A stretch of 34,472 nt of DNA from Monoraphidium neglectum (Eukaryota > Chlorophyta > Chlorophyceae > Sphaeropleales > Selenastraceae), in NCBI RefSeq assembly GCF_000611645.1, contig NW_014013490.1, forward strand, positions 5,459 through 39,930. The letters run 5' to 3'. Both the position numbers and the translations under genes were made by a program. The notes beneath the pieces were generated by a model. It had not been told where the DNA came from. It did not search any database and saw only the letters and a program-made list of their open reading frames with translations. Each line of letters opens with the position of its first letter. Position 1 is the first letter of the stretch. Shown here in pieces: positions 11,059 through 21,385 of the stretch.

Positions 11059-11752
11059 AGGTCAACGTAGGGTTTTTCATCACGCGTGGCGGCGTTCACA
11101 ATGCAGCAGGCTGCTTGTCTGCGTTCCAGGGCCAGGTGTAACAAATCGTCGGTTTTTCACGGTTGGAAATGTCCATCAAGGGGCAGTGGGGTGTGTGTAC
11201 ACATGTCGGCAAGATAGCTGCAAGGCTATCATGAACTCAGCAGGATGCGGCAGCATCATGACAATGTGTGTCGTTGCCCTGGCTCCCCTAGATCGAAGTG
11301 CTTTGACCGACCATAGGGGTTTGACCTGATCACCAATAGGGATGTCCAATTCATCGTCGCTCACCGCATTTTGGTCATACAAAACAAACGCATCCTAAGT
11401 TATCCCGTGAGGTAGACGGCACATGTAAACGTACAGATCGTCGTACCAAAGTTCCCATATTACTTCGAATTCACGAGTCCGATCAATCATCCAACCTGCG
11501 TGCGTCGCTGAATTTCTGCCATCACCTGGCCTCTCCAAAGTGCAGCGCGTTGCCGCGGAGGATTGCAGCGGCTGCATGTGCGCTCAGCTGCGTACTGCAG
11601 CGGGCGCGTGGCCCCACCGCCAGCCGTCCTCTATGCTTATTGCCAGGCCATAGCGTCTCAGCAATCAGAGGCGGCGGCCGCGCAGGAGCGCTGCAGTGGG
11701 CCCTTGGCGGCGCATGATGCGCCGGTGAAAGGATCAGGGCCGCCTCGCAGGA
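11059..11752 (+). promoter_or_regulatory. RPN2 3' UTR and promoter/5' UTR of the K+ channel gene
   Basis: 694 bp between two tandem genes. The left end holds the RPN2 3' UTR with its TGTAA. The rest should carry the channel promoter and 5' UTR. I see no coding similarity, repeat or clear core-promoter element in it. Confidence 0.5.
11137..11141 (+). promoter_or_regulatory. Putative polyadenylation signal TGTAA of RPN2
   Basis: TGTAA 79 nt after the RPN2 stop codon; good position for a green-algal 3' end. Confidence 0.5.
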
Positions 11753-14700
11753 ATGGACGAGCAGCAGCCCAGCTACCCGCACCCACGGCCTGGCTGCAGA
11801 GGCGGCGACGCCCTCCTGCGCTTCAGCAGCCTGTGGCGCGATCCTCACGATAGCGTAGCCGTGTCATCACCTCCAGGCGTTGGTGACAATGTGGCACCGC
11901 AGCGCAGATGGGCAGCGTGCTGCCGCACAGAGGGCAAGCGACTCCTGCTGGGCCTATGGCGGAATTTCAAGGTGAGTGCAGTGCCGATTCGAAAAAAAAT
12001 GAAAACCTCTGCCACAAATGCACCGGGACAGGGTGCTCCACCAGTATCCCACAGCCCCCGCCCTCTGACCCACCCCAACCAGATGCTGGCGTGGGACGTG
12101 GTGTGCCCCAGCTCCCCGGCGCGCCTGGCATGGGACGTCTGGATGATGGCGCTGGTCGCCTACTTGTGCTGCGTCGTGCCCTACGAGGTGGGCCTTTGCG
12201 CAGTGGGTCTTGACGCAGGCCTCGGCCGAGATGCGTGACAGGGGTTGTGCAGCCCCATCACCGTTAATCTCCGCCACGGTGCACTTGCAGCGCGATTTGG
12301 GAGCATGCACCAGCAAGCAGCACGCCGTACACCATTTCAAGCCCCGAACTGCGGCCCTCCCCCAGGTGGCGTTTGCTTACAGCAGCGCCGGCCTGACGGT
12401 CGTGAACGCGGTGGTTGACGCCATGTTCTGGATCGACCTGCTCATGAACTTCAGGTGGGCGGGAGGCCCAGCAGGCAGCAGAAAGGGGCGAGGCCGTTGT
12501 TGGTTTTGTGGGGATTACAGACGCTTCACAGGCCAGCCTACCGCTCCTTCGAGGGCAACTGCCTGCCTGCACGGCTCTGAAACTGTGTTTGTCTCTCGCC
12601 TCCTGCTCTGTCAAAACATCCGTCTTGATCACTTCCCTATCCCCATGCCGCCACTCACTGCACCCACCCAAGGACGGCGTTTGTTGATGAGCGTCGCCGC
12701 GTCGTGGTGGTGACCAGCCACGCCGCCGTCGCGCGCCGCTACCTGCGCGGCTGGTTTGCTGTTGACCTGGTGACGACCATGCCCTGGGACACCATGGTGA
12801 TCGCACTGGTGGAGAGATGCAGCCTGGAGGATGGGGCGCCTGCACACGTGAGCAACAGCTTAAGGGGGGTGTGCGTAAAGCTGACGGCACAATCCTGGTC
12901 AACGTGTCAGTGGATCCCCAAGCCACGCTCAAAACTTTTCCCGGGTGGTTCGGCAGGTTTTCAACTGGCACTGACCGGGTGACCCAGATGAATCGCAACA
13001 CCCCACCAGGGCTGCTTGCGCTCCTCTGGTGTTCGGTGACAGCGACCCATGAGCATGCCTGCGCATGCCCGCTTTGCGCCCGCCTCCCCGCCTCCCAGGC
13101 TGCGCGCGTGGTGCCGCTCATCCGGGTGCTGCGGCTGCTCAAGATAGCGCGCATGCTGCGTGTGCTCAGGCTGGGACGCTTCAGGTGCGCTGATGAGTGC
13201 CACAGGAACATTCTGGAACACGGCACAACCCCAACACACGTAATGCCAGGCTGCTGTGGGTGTCACTGCTGATCCCCGCATTACGTGCTGCCTCATAGCC
13301 ATGGACTTGATCCCCGCCGCCACCACCCCCCCTTGATGGTACGCAGGCAGGGCATGATGCTGACGATGTACGTCGGCTGTGGCCTGCTGATGCTGCACCT
13401 GCTGGCCTGCACCTGGTACTTCATCGCCACGCTCGTCTCACCAGACCTGGCTGGAACATGGGTGGAGCGGGCTGGTGAGTGGGTGATCAAAAGGGTGTTG
13501 GCGTCGGTGGTTGGTTCCACACGGCCCCAGGGGACAGGGGAGGAAACCCTGTTGGCAAAGCTGCGGTTGTCAATGCTGCCGCCCTGCCACCCCGTGCGCC
13601 CAGGCTTCAAGGGCGCAGGGCCGTACGAGCTATACACGGCCTGCGTGTACTGGACAGTCTCAACGGTGGGGCGAATAGGGTTGGGATGGGCCAACCGGCA
13701 GCGCAGTTGATGGTCAAGTCTCAACCTCACAGTATGACACATATACATGATCCTGCAAAGCAAAGCTCAGCTGCCTGAACATCGCTCTAAGATTCCTGCT
13801 GTCAGGGCTGCTATCTGGCAGTCATTTCCTCCTCCCACCAACCCTCGCTGAATGCCTGCACCCTCCCCGCAACTGCCCTCCCAGCTGGGCACCGTTGGTT
13901 TTGGTGACATCGTCGCCTCCAACCCGCCAGAGATGCTGTACTCCATATTTGCCATTGTCGTGGGCATCTCCGTGTTTGCCTACACCGCGTCCAGGGTGTC
14001 GGTGCTGGCGGCCGACCTGGCAGGAGGTGCGCGTAAGGCAGATGCACGCGCCGGCTCCTGCATTGAGTTGGGATGCAAGTTGTGACAGGAGCAGCAGAAG
14101 CACTTGTTTGTGTACGGGCAGTTCAAGGCCCGTAGTTCCAAGGCCGCTCGTGTGCCCATGCAGTAGCACTGGCATCGGGCAAGGATCTCCACGCCTGCGC
14201 GTCAGTCCTGCCCCACGGACCTCCTCCCTCGCAACCCCTCGGGGCTCTTACAAGGTGACGACCATGTTGAGGCGCGGCTGGGGGAGGTGGACACGTTCCT
14301 GCGCGCATGGAACGTGCCGCTGCGGCTGGCGCTGCGGGTGCGGTCGTACCTGGCGTTTGTGCTCAAGCGCCAGGTCAGCAGGGAGCAGGCTGCCCTCGTC
14401 AACGGTGGGCGGGAGGTGGGAGAGGGCTTTCTCAGAGGGGGCGAGAGGGAGCGAATGACGGGACAGTGGCGTGTTACTTATGTTTTGCAGAGTGCCAGGG
14501 GCTTGATGCATGTGTGATGCTAGGAGTCTCTCCTTACTGGTATAGACCTGGGAACTCTAATGCAAAATGTTTGGCTATGGGTGGACGGCGCTGGTTTCAT
14601 CAGCGGGCGGGCTTGCAGCAACAGCCAGAACGAGCGGCGCTCTGCTCGCGCTTTCATCCTGTGCCCCATCGACCGACCGCGTTTCGCTTGCCCCTCTTCA

Positions 14701-16801
14701 CCACTCCCTCGCCTGCGCTGCAGAGCTGAGTGCCCCCCTGCGCACAGAGCTGGTGCTGGCGCTGCACCGTGACGCCCTGCAGGCGGTGCCGCTGCTGCTG
14801 GGGGCGCACGACCCGTTGCAGCTGGCTGATGTCGTGGCGCGCCTGCAGCTGCAAACCTTTGCACCGGGTGAGCATCAAGTGAAGGGCGCGGGCGCTGCGA
14901 CGAGGCAGGCATCGGGGTGCAACTGAGGCTGGTTCGGGGGTGGTGCGTGTCAGCACCGGCACATTCCCCTTGCCCCAGTACTGCCCCGCCGGATGGCTTG
15001 CTCGGTCTTTACAAACCCAAGGCACTGGACGCCTGACCGCCGCTCCCTCTTGCAGGTGACGTCGTTTTCCGCCAGGGCGATGCTGGGGATGTTTTGTATT
15101 TTGTGGCATTTGGCAGGCTGGAGGTGCGGCACTACGAGTCGCACGCGCCCTGGCACGGCGGCAGTAGCGACAGTGATGGCAGCAGCAGCGACGCGGGCGC
15201 AAGGGGCGCTCGTCACCCAAGGCAGCGGCGGCGGCGACAGCAGCAGCAGCAGCAGCGGGGCCGGGATGGCAACACTCAATGTGCGGCGGAGGGAACAGCG
15301 GCGGCACTGCGGTCCACGGGAGAGGCCAGCGACGGCGTGCCGTTGGCGTCAAGCCTCTACCAAGGCGGTGCAACACCGCGTCACGTCACCCACGTTGATA
15401 TGGCGACTTTTGACGCTGCAGCCGACAGCCCGCCGCCAACACCCATTGGCTCCAGCACCCGCGGCGAGGGCAGTGGCATTGAGCGGCGCGCCCGCAGCAT
15501 GGGGCGGGCGTGGCGGCGCGTCAACCGGCTGAGTGGACGCTACCGGCGGTTGGGACACCTGACGCCTGGGCAGCATTTCGGGTGAGATTGGGATGATTGG
15601 TGATCAGGAAATTTGTGTTGAAAGCCGGCAGCAGGTGTCGTGCATACCAGGATGAGCCATGTGTGACGCAGCAATCTCATGCACCCTGTTGTCATCCGCT
15701 CCACGCCGTCCTCCCCCCTTCCCCACCCCCTCACCCACGTGTAGGGAGTACAGTGCCCTGCTGGGGGAGCCCAGGGCTGCCAGTGTTGTGGCGGTGGAGT
15801 TCTGTGAGCTGTTCGCACTCAGCAGGTGAACCTATGGGCTGTCTCCCTGTGTGTATGTGTGTGTGTGTGTGTGTGTGCGCGCGCGCGCGTGCGTACGTGC
15901 GTACGTGCGCGTGTGTGCGTGCGTGCATGCATGCATGTGTGTCAGCGTGTGGGGAGTTGTCGGAGGGCAGGGATGGTGCGGATGATGGGTCACGGCGCAA
16001 CTCACGTTGTGCTTAGGTAGGCGCAATGTGCGCTCCCAGCCGTCTCATCTGCCCATTCGCACAACGAGCCCTGTTGGGCGCTGTGCAACTGAAACATTCC
16101 ATTTTGGATGGCGCCATTGACAGGTCTGACCTGGAGGAGGTGGTTTCAAAATGGCCCGAGTTGGCCGCAGAGTTTGACCGCCTCGTGCAGGGCTTTGGAA
16201 CCGACCGCTGCGGCTCGCCAGATTCGGGCCAGGGTTGCGCGGGAGGCAGCGACTGCAGCGGGCAGGCCAGCTCACCGAGTCAGAACGCCTGTTCCGGCGA
16301 GGACCAGCCGCACCTGATCCCGCCAGATTGGGGCAAGCCATGCAGCACTGAGGCTGGCGGGATGACGCCCGAGGCTGCTTTGTTGCCGGGCGACGGCCTT
16401 GTGAGGGTGGCGCTGTCACCAGGACCGCGGGGCGCAGTGGCTCGCGGCAGCAGTCGCAGCAACCAAGGGGTGAGCAGCACGTGTGACTGCGCCCAGGCGT
16501 CCGCCAGCGGCGCAGTAGCCGATGAGCGGTCGAGGGAGGAGGGCCAGGCCACGCAGGAAGCCAGCAGCACAACACATCGCTCCGCGCCGCGTGCCGTGCG
16601 GGAGCGTGGGCTTGACCGGCTGAGCCTGGTGGGGTGGATGCGGCCGCAGGACGGACTGCCAGCGGACACTGCGGCACCGACAGCGGGCGGCGGTCAAGGC
16701 AGTGTGGTGGAAGACCCTGGGGTGACACCACAGGTGCATGGAAGGCACGGTGGGCAGCAGCGGCAGAGGCGGCGGCTGCGTTGGCAGCAGCAGGAGGAGG
16801 A

Positions 16802-16850
<49 letters not shown>

Positions 16851-17009
16851 CAGCGGCAGCAGATGCAGCAGCGGCAGCAGGAACAGCAGCAGCAGCAGCA
16901 GGAGCAGCGGCAGCAGATGCAGCAGCAGCAGCAGCAGCTGCCTGCACCAGGCGCTGCAAGCGATGCGCAGCTTCGAACCTCCAGAGAAAGCTGGAATGGG
17001 AGCCCGTGA
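11753..17009 (+). CDS. Voltage-gated K+ channel with cyclic-nucleotide-binding domain (EAG/HCN/plant Shaker superfamily)
   Basis: Predicted 930-aa plasma- or organelle-membrane channel. Exons: 11753-11971, 12083-12187, 12366-12454, 12673-12847, 13099-13184, 13347-13474, 13604-13665, 13885-14026, 14255-14404, 14724-14867, 15056-15581, 15745-15825, 16124-17009. S1 about 84-108; S2 115-136 (FWIDLLMNFRTAFV); S3 160-182 (YLRGWFAVDLVTTMPWD); S4 about 199-222 (IRVLRLLKIARMLRVLRLGR, basic residue every third position); S5 229-250; pore VYWTVST-LGTVGFGD with filter TVGFG at 291-295; S6 about 303-330; C-linker FLRAWNVPLRLALRVRSYL. The CNBD starts TFAPGDVVFRQGDAGDVLYF and resumes after a roughly 136-aa insertion with LGHLTPGQHFGEYSALLGEP RAAS. 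The Glu and Arg of the phosphate-binding cassette are kept; the usual Ser/Thr after Arg is Ala. The tail has long polyQ runs. The donor at 14026 could instead be 14032 (same phase). The terminal exon end is inferred from its stop. Confidence 0.92.
15848..15942. repeat. 95-bp alternating purine-pyrimidine tract (TG/CG/CA repeats) in a channel intron
   Basis: Within the intron 15826-16123. It runs from (TG)n through a (GC)n core to CGTACGTG and GCATGCAT units without breaking the alternation. This is the sequence class most prone to form Z-DNA; the ACGT and GCATGC units are also self-complementary. Confidence 0.9.
16785..16940 (+). repeat. CAG (polyglutamine) repeat region
   Basis: Inside the last exon of the K+ channel gene. 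Imperfect CAG/CGG/GAG repeats; the longest pure run is 14 CAG at 16806-16847, coding for 14 glutamines. The run is repeated in shorter blocks separated by GluGlnArg and GlnMetGln units. Other frames of the same repeat stay open as polyA, polyS or polyL, but these are side effects of the triplet. Confidence 0.9.
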
Positions 17010-17300
17010 CAGGCCAGTCAAAGCTTTGCAGGTCCCAGCGGGGCTATCTACTTGGCAAGCTGCACTGGGCCACACACAAACACAAAATCGCACCATGCAA
17101 TGCATCCTTGAGCCCTTAAGTGTTGTGCGCCTTGTGAGTAATCTTGGTGACCCGCACACATGCAGGTGTTCTCGTCCTTTCGGCTGCACTTGCTGCCTCA
17201 CCCGCAAGGTGACATGTCGCAACGTATTGTCACATCAGTCAGTCACACCTGCATGCTGATTAAACACCGCAGGCAGACTGATAAATCTGCCAGCAATGCC

Positions 17301-17305
17301 TGTAA
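17301..17305 (+). promoter_or_regulatory. Putative polyadenylation signal TGTAA of the K+ channel gene
   Basis: TGTAA about 290 nt after the channel stop; another copy lies at 17496-17500, so the exact 3' end is open. Confidence 0.4.
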
Positions 17306-17769
17306 CCCTCTTCATCTGCCCGTTGTGTTTGCGGAGAGTTAATTCTTTCACAGTCATAATGGCCACACCCTAAGCCACGGCTGGCTGATCTCAACCGTGG
17401 AGAAAACTTAGAGCCAAGCAGCAAGGATTGGACCGTGTGCTGTGCCTGCGTTTGCACGGCCCCCTGCCCCTCAACAAGTCAGCGGATTGCACGCATGTAA
17501 AGGTGCCCCAACTTCAGCAGTGCCTGTGGCAGGACAGCTTCTGCCTGAACAGCGCGCCTGTATTTGCGTCGAATCCCACCAATTCACCGCCATCACAGTG
17601 GGGCCGACTGCATGCAACACAAGCATCACCTACAATTGTTTGCACGGCAGGAAAGGCTGCGCTCTTGAAGCAGCTGCAAGACCTCAATGGCCAGCGAGGT
17701 GTCACGTTGCACATACCGCTGCTGAGTGGTCAGCAAGGCCAGCATGCCACAGCATGCAGACGTGACCTT

Positions 17770-17774
17770 TTACA
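17770..17774 (-). promoter_or_regulatory. Putative polyadenylation signal TGTAA of DPM1 (minus strand)
   Basis: TTACA on the plus strand, i.e. TGTAA on the coding strand, 230 nt past the DPM1 stop. Confidence 0.4.
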
Positions 17775-18003
17775 TGAAGGGGTGCTGATTGCAGCGAAAA
17801 AAGGCCCAGGCGCTAGAGCGCCCTGCAAGGCAGCACGCAGCTCTTGTTGACAGGCTCATCAAACAGGCATGGTTGCACCAGGCAGACAAAGCAGATGGAG
17901 CAGCAAAGAGAGCATGATCATTTGTTGGTTATTATGTTGTGAGGCCTCAATGTGGTGGTGGGGCAGCCCGCCGCTATAGCCGCCCTGAACTGTGATGCAT
18001 GGG

Positions 18004-18999
18004 TCACAGCTGCAGCAGCAGCCGCACGAGGCCCACCAAAAACTGCGCAAACTCGTGCGCCCCGAGCTTGCTGGTGCCATACAGGCGGTCGACGAACACA
18101 ATGGGCACCTCGGCCATGCGTGCGCCTGATGCGGCCGCCCTCGCCATCATCTCCATTTGGAACGCGTAGCCAGTGCAGGCACACTGCGGCAGCAGCGCCG
18201 CCAGCATGTCCCGCCGGTACAGGCGGTACGCCCCCGTCAGGTCGCTGGCCGCCAAACCCAGGAGCGTGCGCGCCAGCACGTTCGCGCCGCGACTCGTGAG
18301 CTTGCGGGCCGCGTCCCAGCCCGCGACGCCGCCGCCTGGCAGGTAGCGGCTGCCATACACAACGTCAGCGCCGGTCTCAGCCTGGCGTGCCACCATGGCA
18401 GGGATGTACTTGGGGTGGTGCGACAGGTCAGCGTCCATGAGGATGACCCAGCCGCCACTGGCGCGCCGCAGGCCATGGGCGTAGGCGCTGCCCAGGCCCA
18501 GCTTGCGGGAGCGCGGCGCCAGCAGCAAGCGGTCGGGCCCATAGGCGGCCTGCAGCGCCCGCACGACCTGCGGACCGCAATTGTGGCAGCATGTTTTTGC
18601 GAGGCGCGCAGTTTGTGCCCCGCACGCACAAAATGAGCGCAGCTCGGCACGCTTTACATGACTTGCCGCACCTGCTGCTTGCTGACGGTAGGACAGTAGC
18701 CCGAATGGTCATGGATCAATTGTGTGAATATGCGCAACCGCTTAATCCAAGTTGAGCCCCACCTCCCAGCGGCTCCCCATCATCATCCTCACATCAGCTG
18801 TGCCGTCAGGGCTGGCGTCGTCCACAATGACGATTTCGTAGTCTAGTCCTGCAGCACTACACACCTCATGGACTAACGCCACCAGCAGCGGCACGTTCTC
18901 AGCCTCGTTGTAGGTGGGCGCGACGATGCTGTAGCGTTGCGGGCGGGATGCATCGCCACCCTCCGCTGCTGATGCGGCGACCGCCGCGCCCCTCACCAT
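18004..18999 (-). CDS. DPM1: Dolichol-phosphate mannosyltransferase catalytic subunit
   Basis: Transfers mannose from GDP-mannose to dolichyl phosphate at the cytosolic face of the ER; the product feeds N-glycan, GPI and O-mannose pathways. Two exons, 18793-18999 and 18004-18567, give 256 aa, close to the roughly 260 aa of animal DPM1. GT2-fold motifs: YSIVAPTYNEAEN (23-33), EIVIVDDASPDGT (about 56-68), LGLGSAYAHG, catalytic MDADLSHHP with DAD at 114-116, VYGSRY, GWDAARKLTSRGAN, SDLTGAYRLYRR, GYAFQMEMM, EVPIVFVDRLYGTSKLG. There is no C-terminal membrane segment, so this is the soluble type that needs DPM2/DPM3-like anchors. The start at 18999 is the only in-frame ATG before the domain; upstream in-frame codons contain none. 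Divergent to a membrane-anchored methyltransferase. Confidence 0.96.
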
Positions 19000-19381
19000 G
19001 AACGCTGTGAACACAGGCCCAGCGCGATAGATGGGGATAAGCGCCTTGCAAAAAGCCTTTAAAGGCTGCAAAATGTAATCAAGCGTTGTCCACCCTGCCG
19101 GCAGATCGCTTGATCATGATATCTCAAAAATGTTGTCGGTGTTTTGCTAGTCGAGGTATTTTGATCATTTGAAACCAACCAGATGCTGCATTTGCGCATC
19201 GGGACACACTCGGGTGCCACGAGTCCGTTGTCGTGGATTTTGAAAATGCAAACGGATACGAACTGCTGTTACAATTGCAAATATCACTTTGATAAGCGTT
19301 TCAGACTTGTATTACATTGCACGGCGCTATTACTTGAACGCTAACACGGCCCGTGATCATACCGAGATCAACCACGATCGC
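19000..19381. promoter_or_regulatory. Divergent promoter region between DPM1 and the methyltransferase
   Basis: 382 bp between start codons, clearly more AT-rich than the surrounding exons. It contains three TGATCA palindromes (19111, 19162, 19354), a word that occurs elsewhere in the window at about its expected rate. No exon can be supported here. Confidence 0.6.
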
Positions 19382-21385
19382 ATGACCGCCTATATCATGA
19401 AGCCGCCCGCAGTCAAGCGTAGTTTCAGGATACCTGTGCTCGCCGTGACAATCGTCGCGGCACTCAGCTTTGGCTGGCTGCTGAGCAATTCGACCAATGG
19501 TGTCGGTGCTTCATTCGCTGCAGCGCTTGAGCACGGCGCAACAGGCCGCCAGGTGCTCATGGCCTTGCGCCGCAGCTCCCAGGCCATCAAAGCCGAGTGC
19601 GCTGCATACGCAGTCCCGCCGCCGCTGCCGTTGCCAGAGGAAAAGTTGGCCCTCGGACGCGAGGCCGTCGCGCTGATCCGGGGCAAGGGCGTGCTTGCCG
19701 CGATGGGCGCCAATGAGACCATAGCAGCCTTCTTGCGGGGCTGCACGCTGGAGGAGCGTGAGCGCATTGGCTACGAGGCCCACAGCACTGCCCTGTACCT
19801 GGTGAGGCTCTGCGGAGGCACGCATGGGCGAAACTACCCCAGGCGGCAAGCATGCAGCACTGGTGTGGCTGCACACGGCATGCGACCTCCGCATGCGTGC
19901 TCGCAGGGCGAAGAGGTCGTGACCGTGCAGTCTGCTGAGGAGGAGGCTGTGCTGGCGGCGGCGCCGCTGCGCGACCTGGCGGCTCTCAACGGCATCAACA
20001 TCGGCGCGGGCGGGCGCCCGGTGCACCCGACGCTGTTGATGGTCGATGCTCACCGCGGCTTTGGCAGCGAGGGGGCGGCGCTGCCATCAGCTCAGAAGGC
20101 TCCTCTGTCTACCATCATGGCATGGGCGGATGACCTGCCGTTCAAGCAGGGTGCGGGAGTCAGCAATCAGAGCATGGGAGACCATGCCTGTGGCAGCACG
20201 TGGCGATTGGGAGAGGCAGAAAGCGTGTGCGGCATTCGTGCGTGCAGCAGCGGCGCATGCATCCGCAGCTGCCGTCATTCTGGCCAGCACGGCGTAGCAA
20301 AGCGCTGCTGCGAGGCTCATTATGCACCCGCCCCCTTCCTTGGGGCACCATCCTGATGGCCTGCAGGCAGTCTGGATTACGCCATCAGCCTTCACAACCT
20401 GGAGCACTTGCCTGACCCTGTGGGTATGCTTCAGCCCCAGCTGCAGTTCTGCCACGACATGCAGTCATGATGCAGTATGTGCAGGCGTATCCCCGTAACA
20501 GGCATGCCAGCTCCACAAGGCGCCGCCGCGGCCGCCCTGTGCCTGCACATGAGAGCTCCACCCGCCTGTGACTCACCATGTGCATCCTCCTTGCGTGTGC
20601 TGCTCGTGCCAGGCGGGCGCTGTGCTGCACTACTTGAGCCTTCTCAAGCCCGGTGGCGGCCTGGGCGTCGTGATCCCCAACTGGCGATATGCATGGCCTG
20701 CAAATAATGACAACTCCCCGTGGGGCCACCGGTGGAACACAGGACCAGAGGTGAGCAGGGCCTTGCTTCGTGGAGAGGGGGGGTGCTAGCAGGAATGCGC
20801 CCCAGCCGGGCTACGCTGCGTTACACATGGGGCAGCTGGCATACGCAGGTAAATACAGTGTTTGATGCAGTGTGCGATGACAGCCCCAACTCGGCAAAAC
20901 ATCGCGGACCGCCAGCAGCCCCGTCACGACACTGTGTGCATCCCTGTGTTTCCTGGATCAGAGGGTCTGCCAAGACCCTCTGTTTTGCGTTCTTCCCACC
21001 TTCCCACCACCCAAACACACACTTATGCCCATATACACACACACTCACTTCTTTCGGGTCCAAATCGCACGGCTTCCCTTGCCCACAGGTTGTGTGTGAG
21101 CTCCATGCAAAGCACTGGGCCCACATCGCTGACCTGGAGGCCCTCAACACCTACCCTAAGTACCGCCTCTCCTTTGACTTCGTGCTGCGCAAGCACGGAG
21201 ATTTTGTCCCCTTCAATCAATCCGCCCCTGCCTCAATAACTGGTGCACAGCTCGTGGCTGACGGAACGTTCCTGGGGCCAATCACGCGGCGCGCGCGCCG
21301 CACGCTGCTGGGTGCACGGCGCGCTCTGTCAAATGTAAATGCATGGGCTGTGCGCCGTGCGCCTGCGGCTGGGCTACCTGCATGA
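19382..21385 (+). CDS. Membrane-anchored class I SAM-dependent methyltransferase
   Basis: Five exons (19382-19801, 19907-20150, 20367-20419, 20613-20750, 21089-21385) give 383 aa. A short basic N-terminus (KPPAVKRSFR) is followed by one hydrophobic segment at about 17-34, the layout of a type II signal anchor, so the enzyme domain probably faces the ER/Golgi lumen. The methyltransferase fold shows motif I LNGINIGAGGRPVHP followed by an acidic MVDAHR, then DDLPFKQGSLDYAISLHNLEHLPDP (about 215-239) and the post-motif LSLLKPGGGLGVVIPN. These match Methyltransf_11-like enzymes; the substrate is not identifiable. The donor at 20420 (CCT|GTGGGT) is chosen over 20424 because it alone keeps frame into AGAVLHYLSLL. 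A stem region of about 100 residues separates anchor and domain. Divergent to DPM1. Confidence 0.83.

Larger units (their letters stand above)
17010..18003. other. Convergent intergenic region and 3' UTRs (K+ channel / DPM1)
   Basis: 994 bp between two gene ends that face each other. It contains candidate poly(A) words for both strands (17301 plus, 17770-17774 minus). Short open frames show no family similarity. No repeat or RNA gene is evident. Confidence 0.5.

Noticed and set aside
12264..13226. Minus-strand frame of about 320 codons opposite channel exons 3-5
   Set aside because: Spans introns and exons of the opposite-strand channel without domain signal; reverse-frame openness is common at this GC content.
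14027..14254. Possible extra channel exon starting EQQKHLFVYGQF after an acceptor near 14088
   Set aside because: It cannot be joined in phase from the S6 exon without deleting conserved residues and ends in a stop; direct splicing to 14255 restores the exact C-linker spacing seen in HCN-type channels.
16045..16959. Minus-strand frame of about 304 codons opposite the K+ channel tail, rich in polyAla
   Set aside because: It is the antisense of the CAG repeat and the GC-rich tail; the plus strand has phase-matched exons and family similarity, this frame has none.
19111..19359. Three TGATCA palindromes in the DPM1/methyltransferase promoter as a regulatory motif
   Set aside because: TGATCA occurs at least seven more times in the window, close to expectation; local clustering alone is weak and the region is AT-rich.
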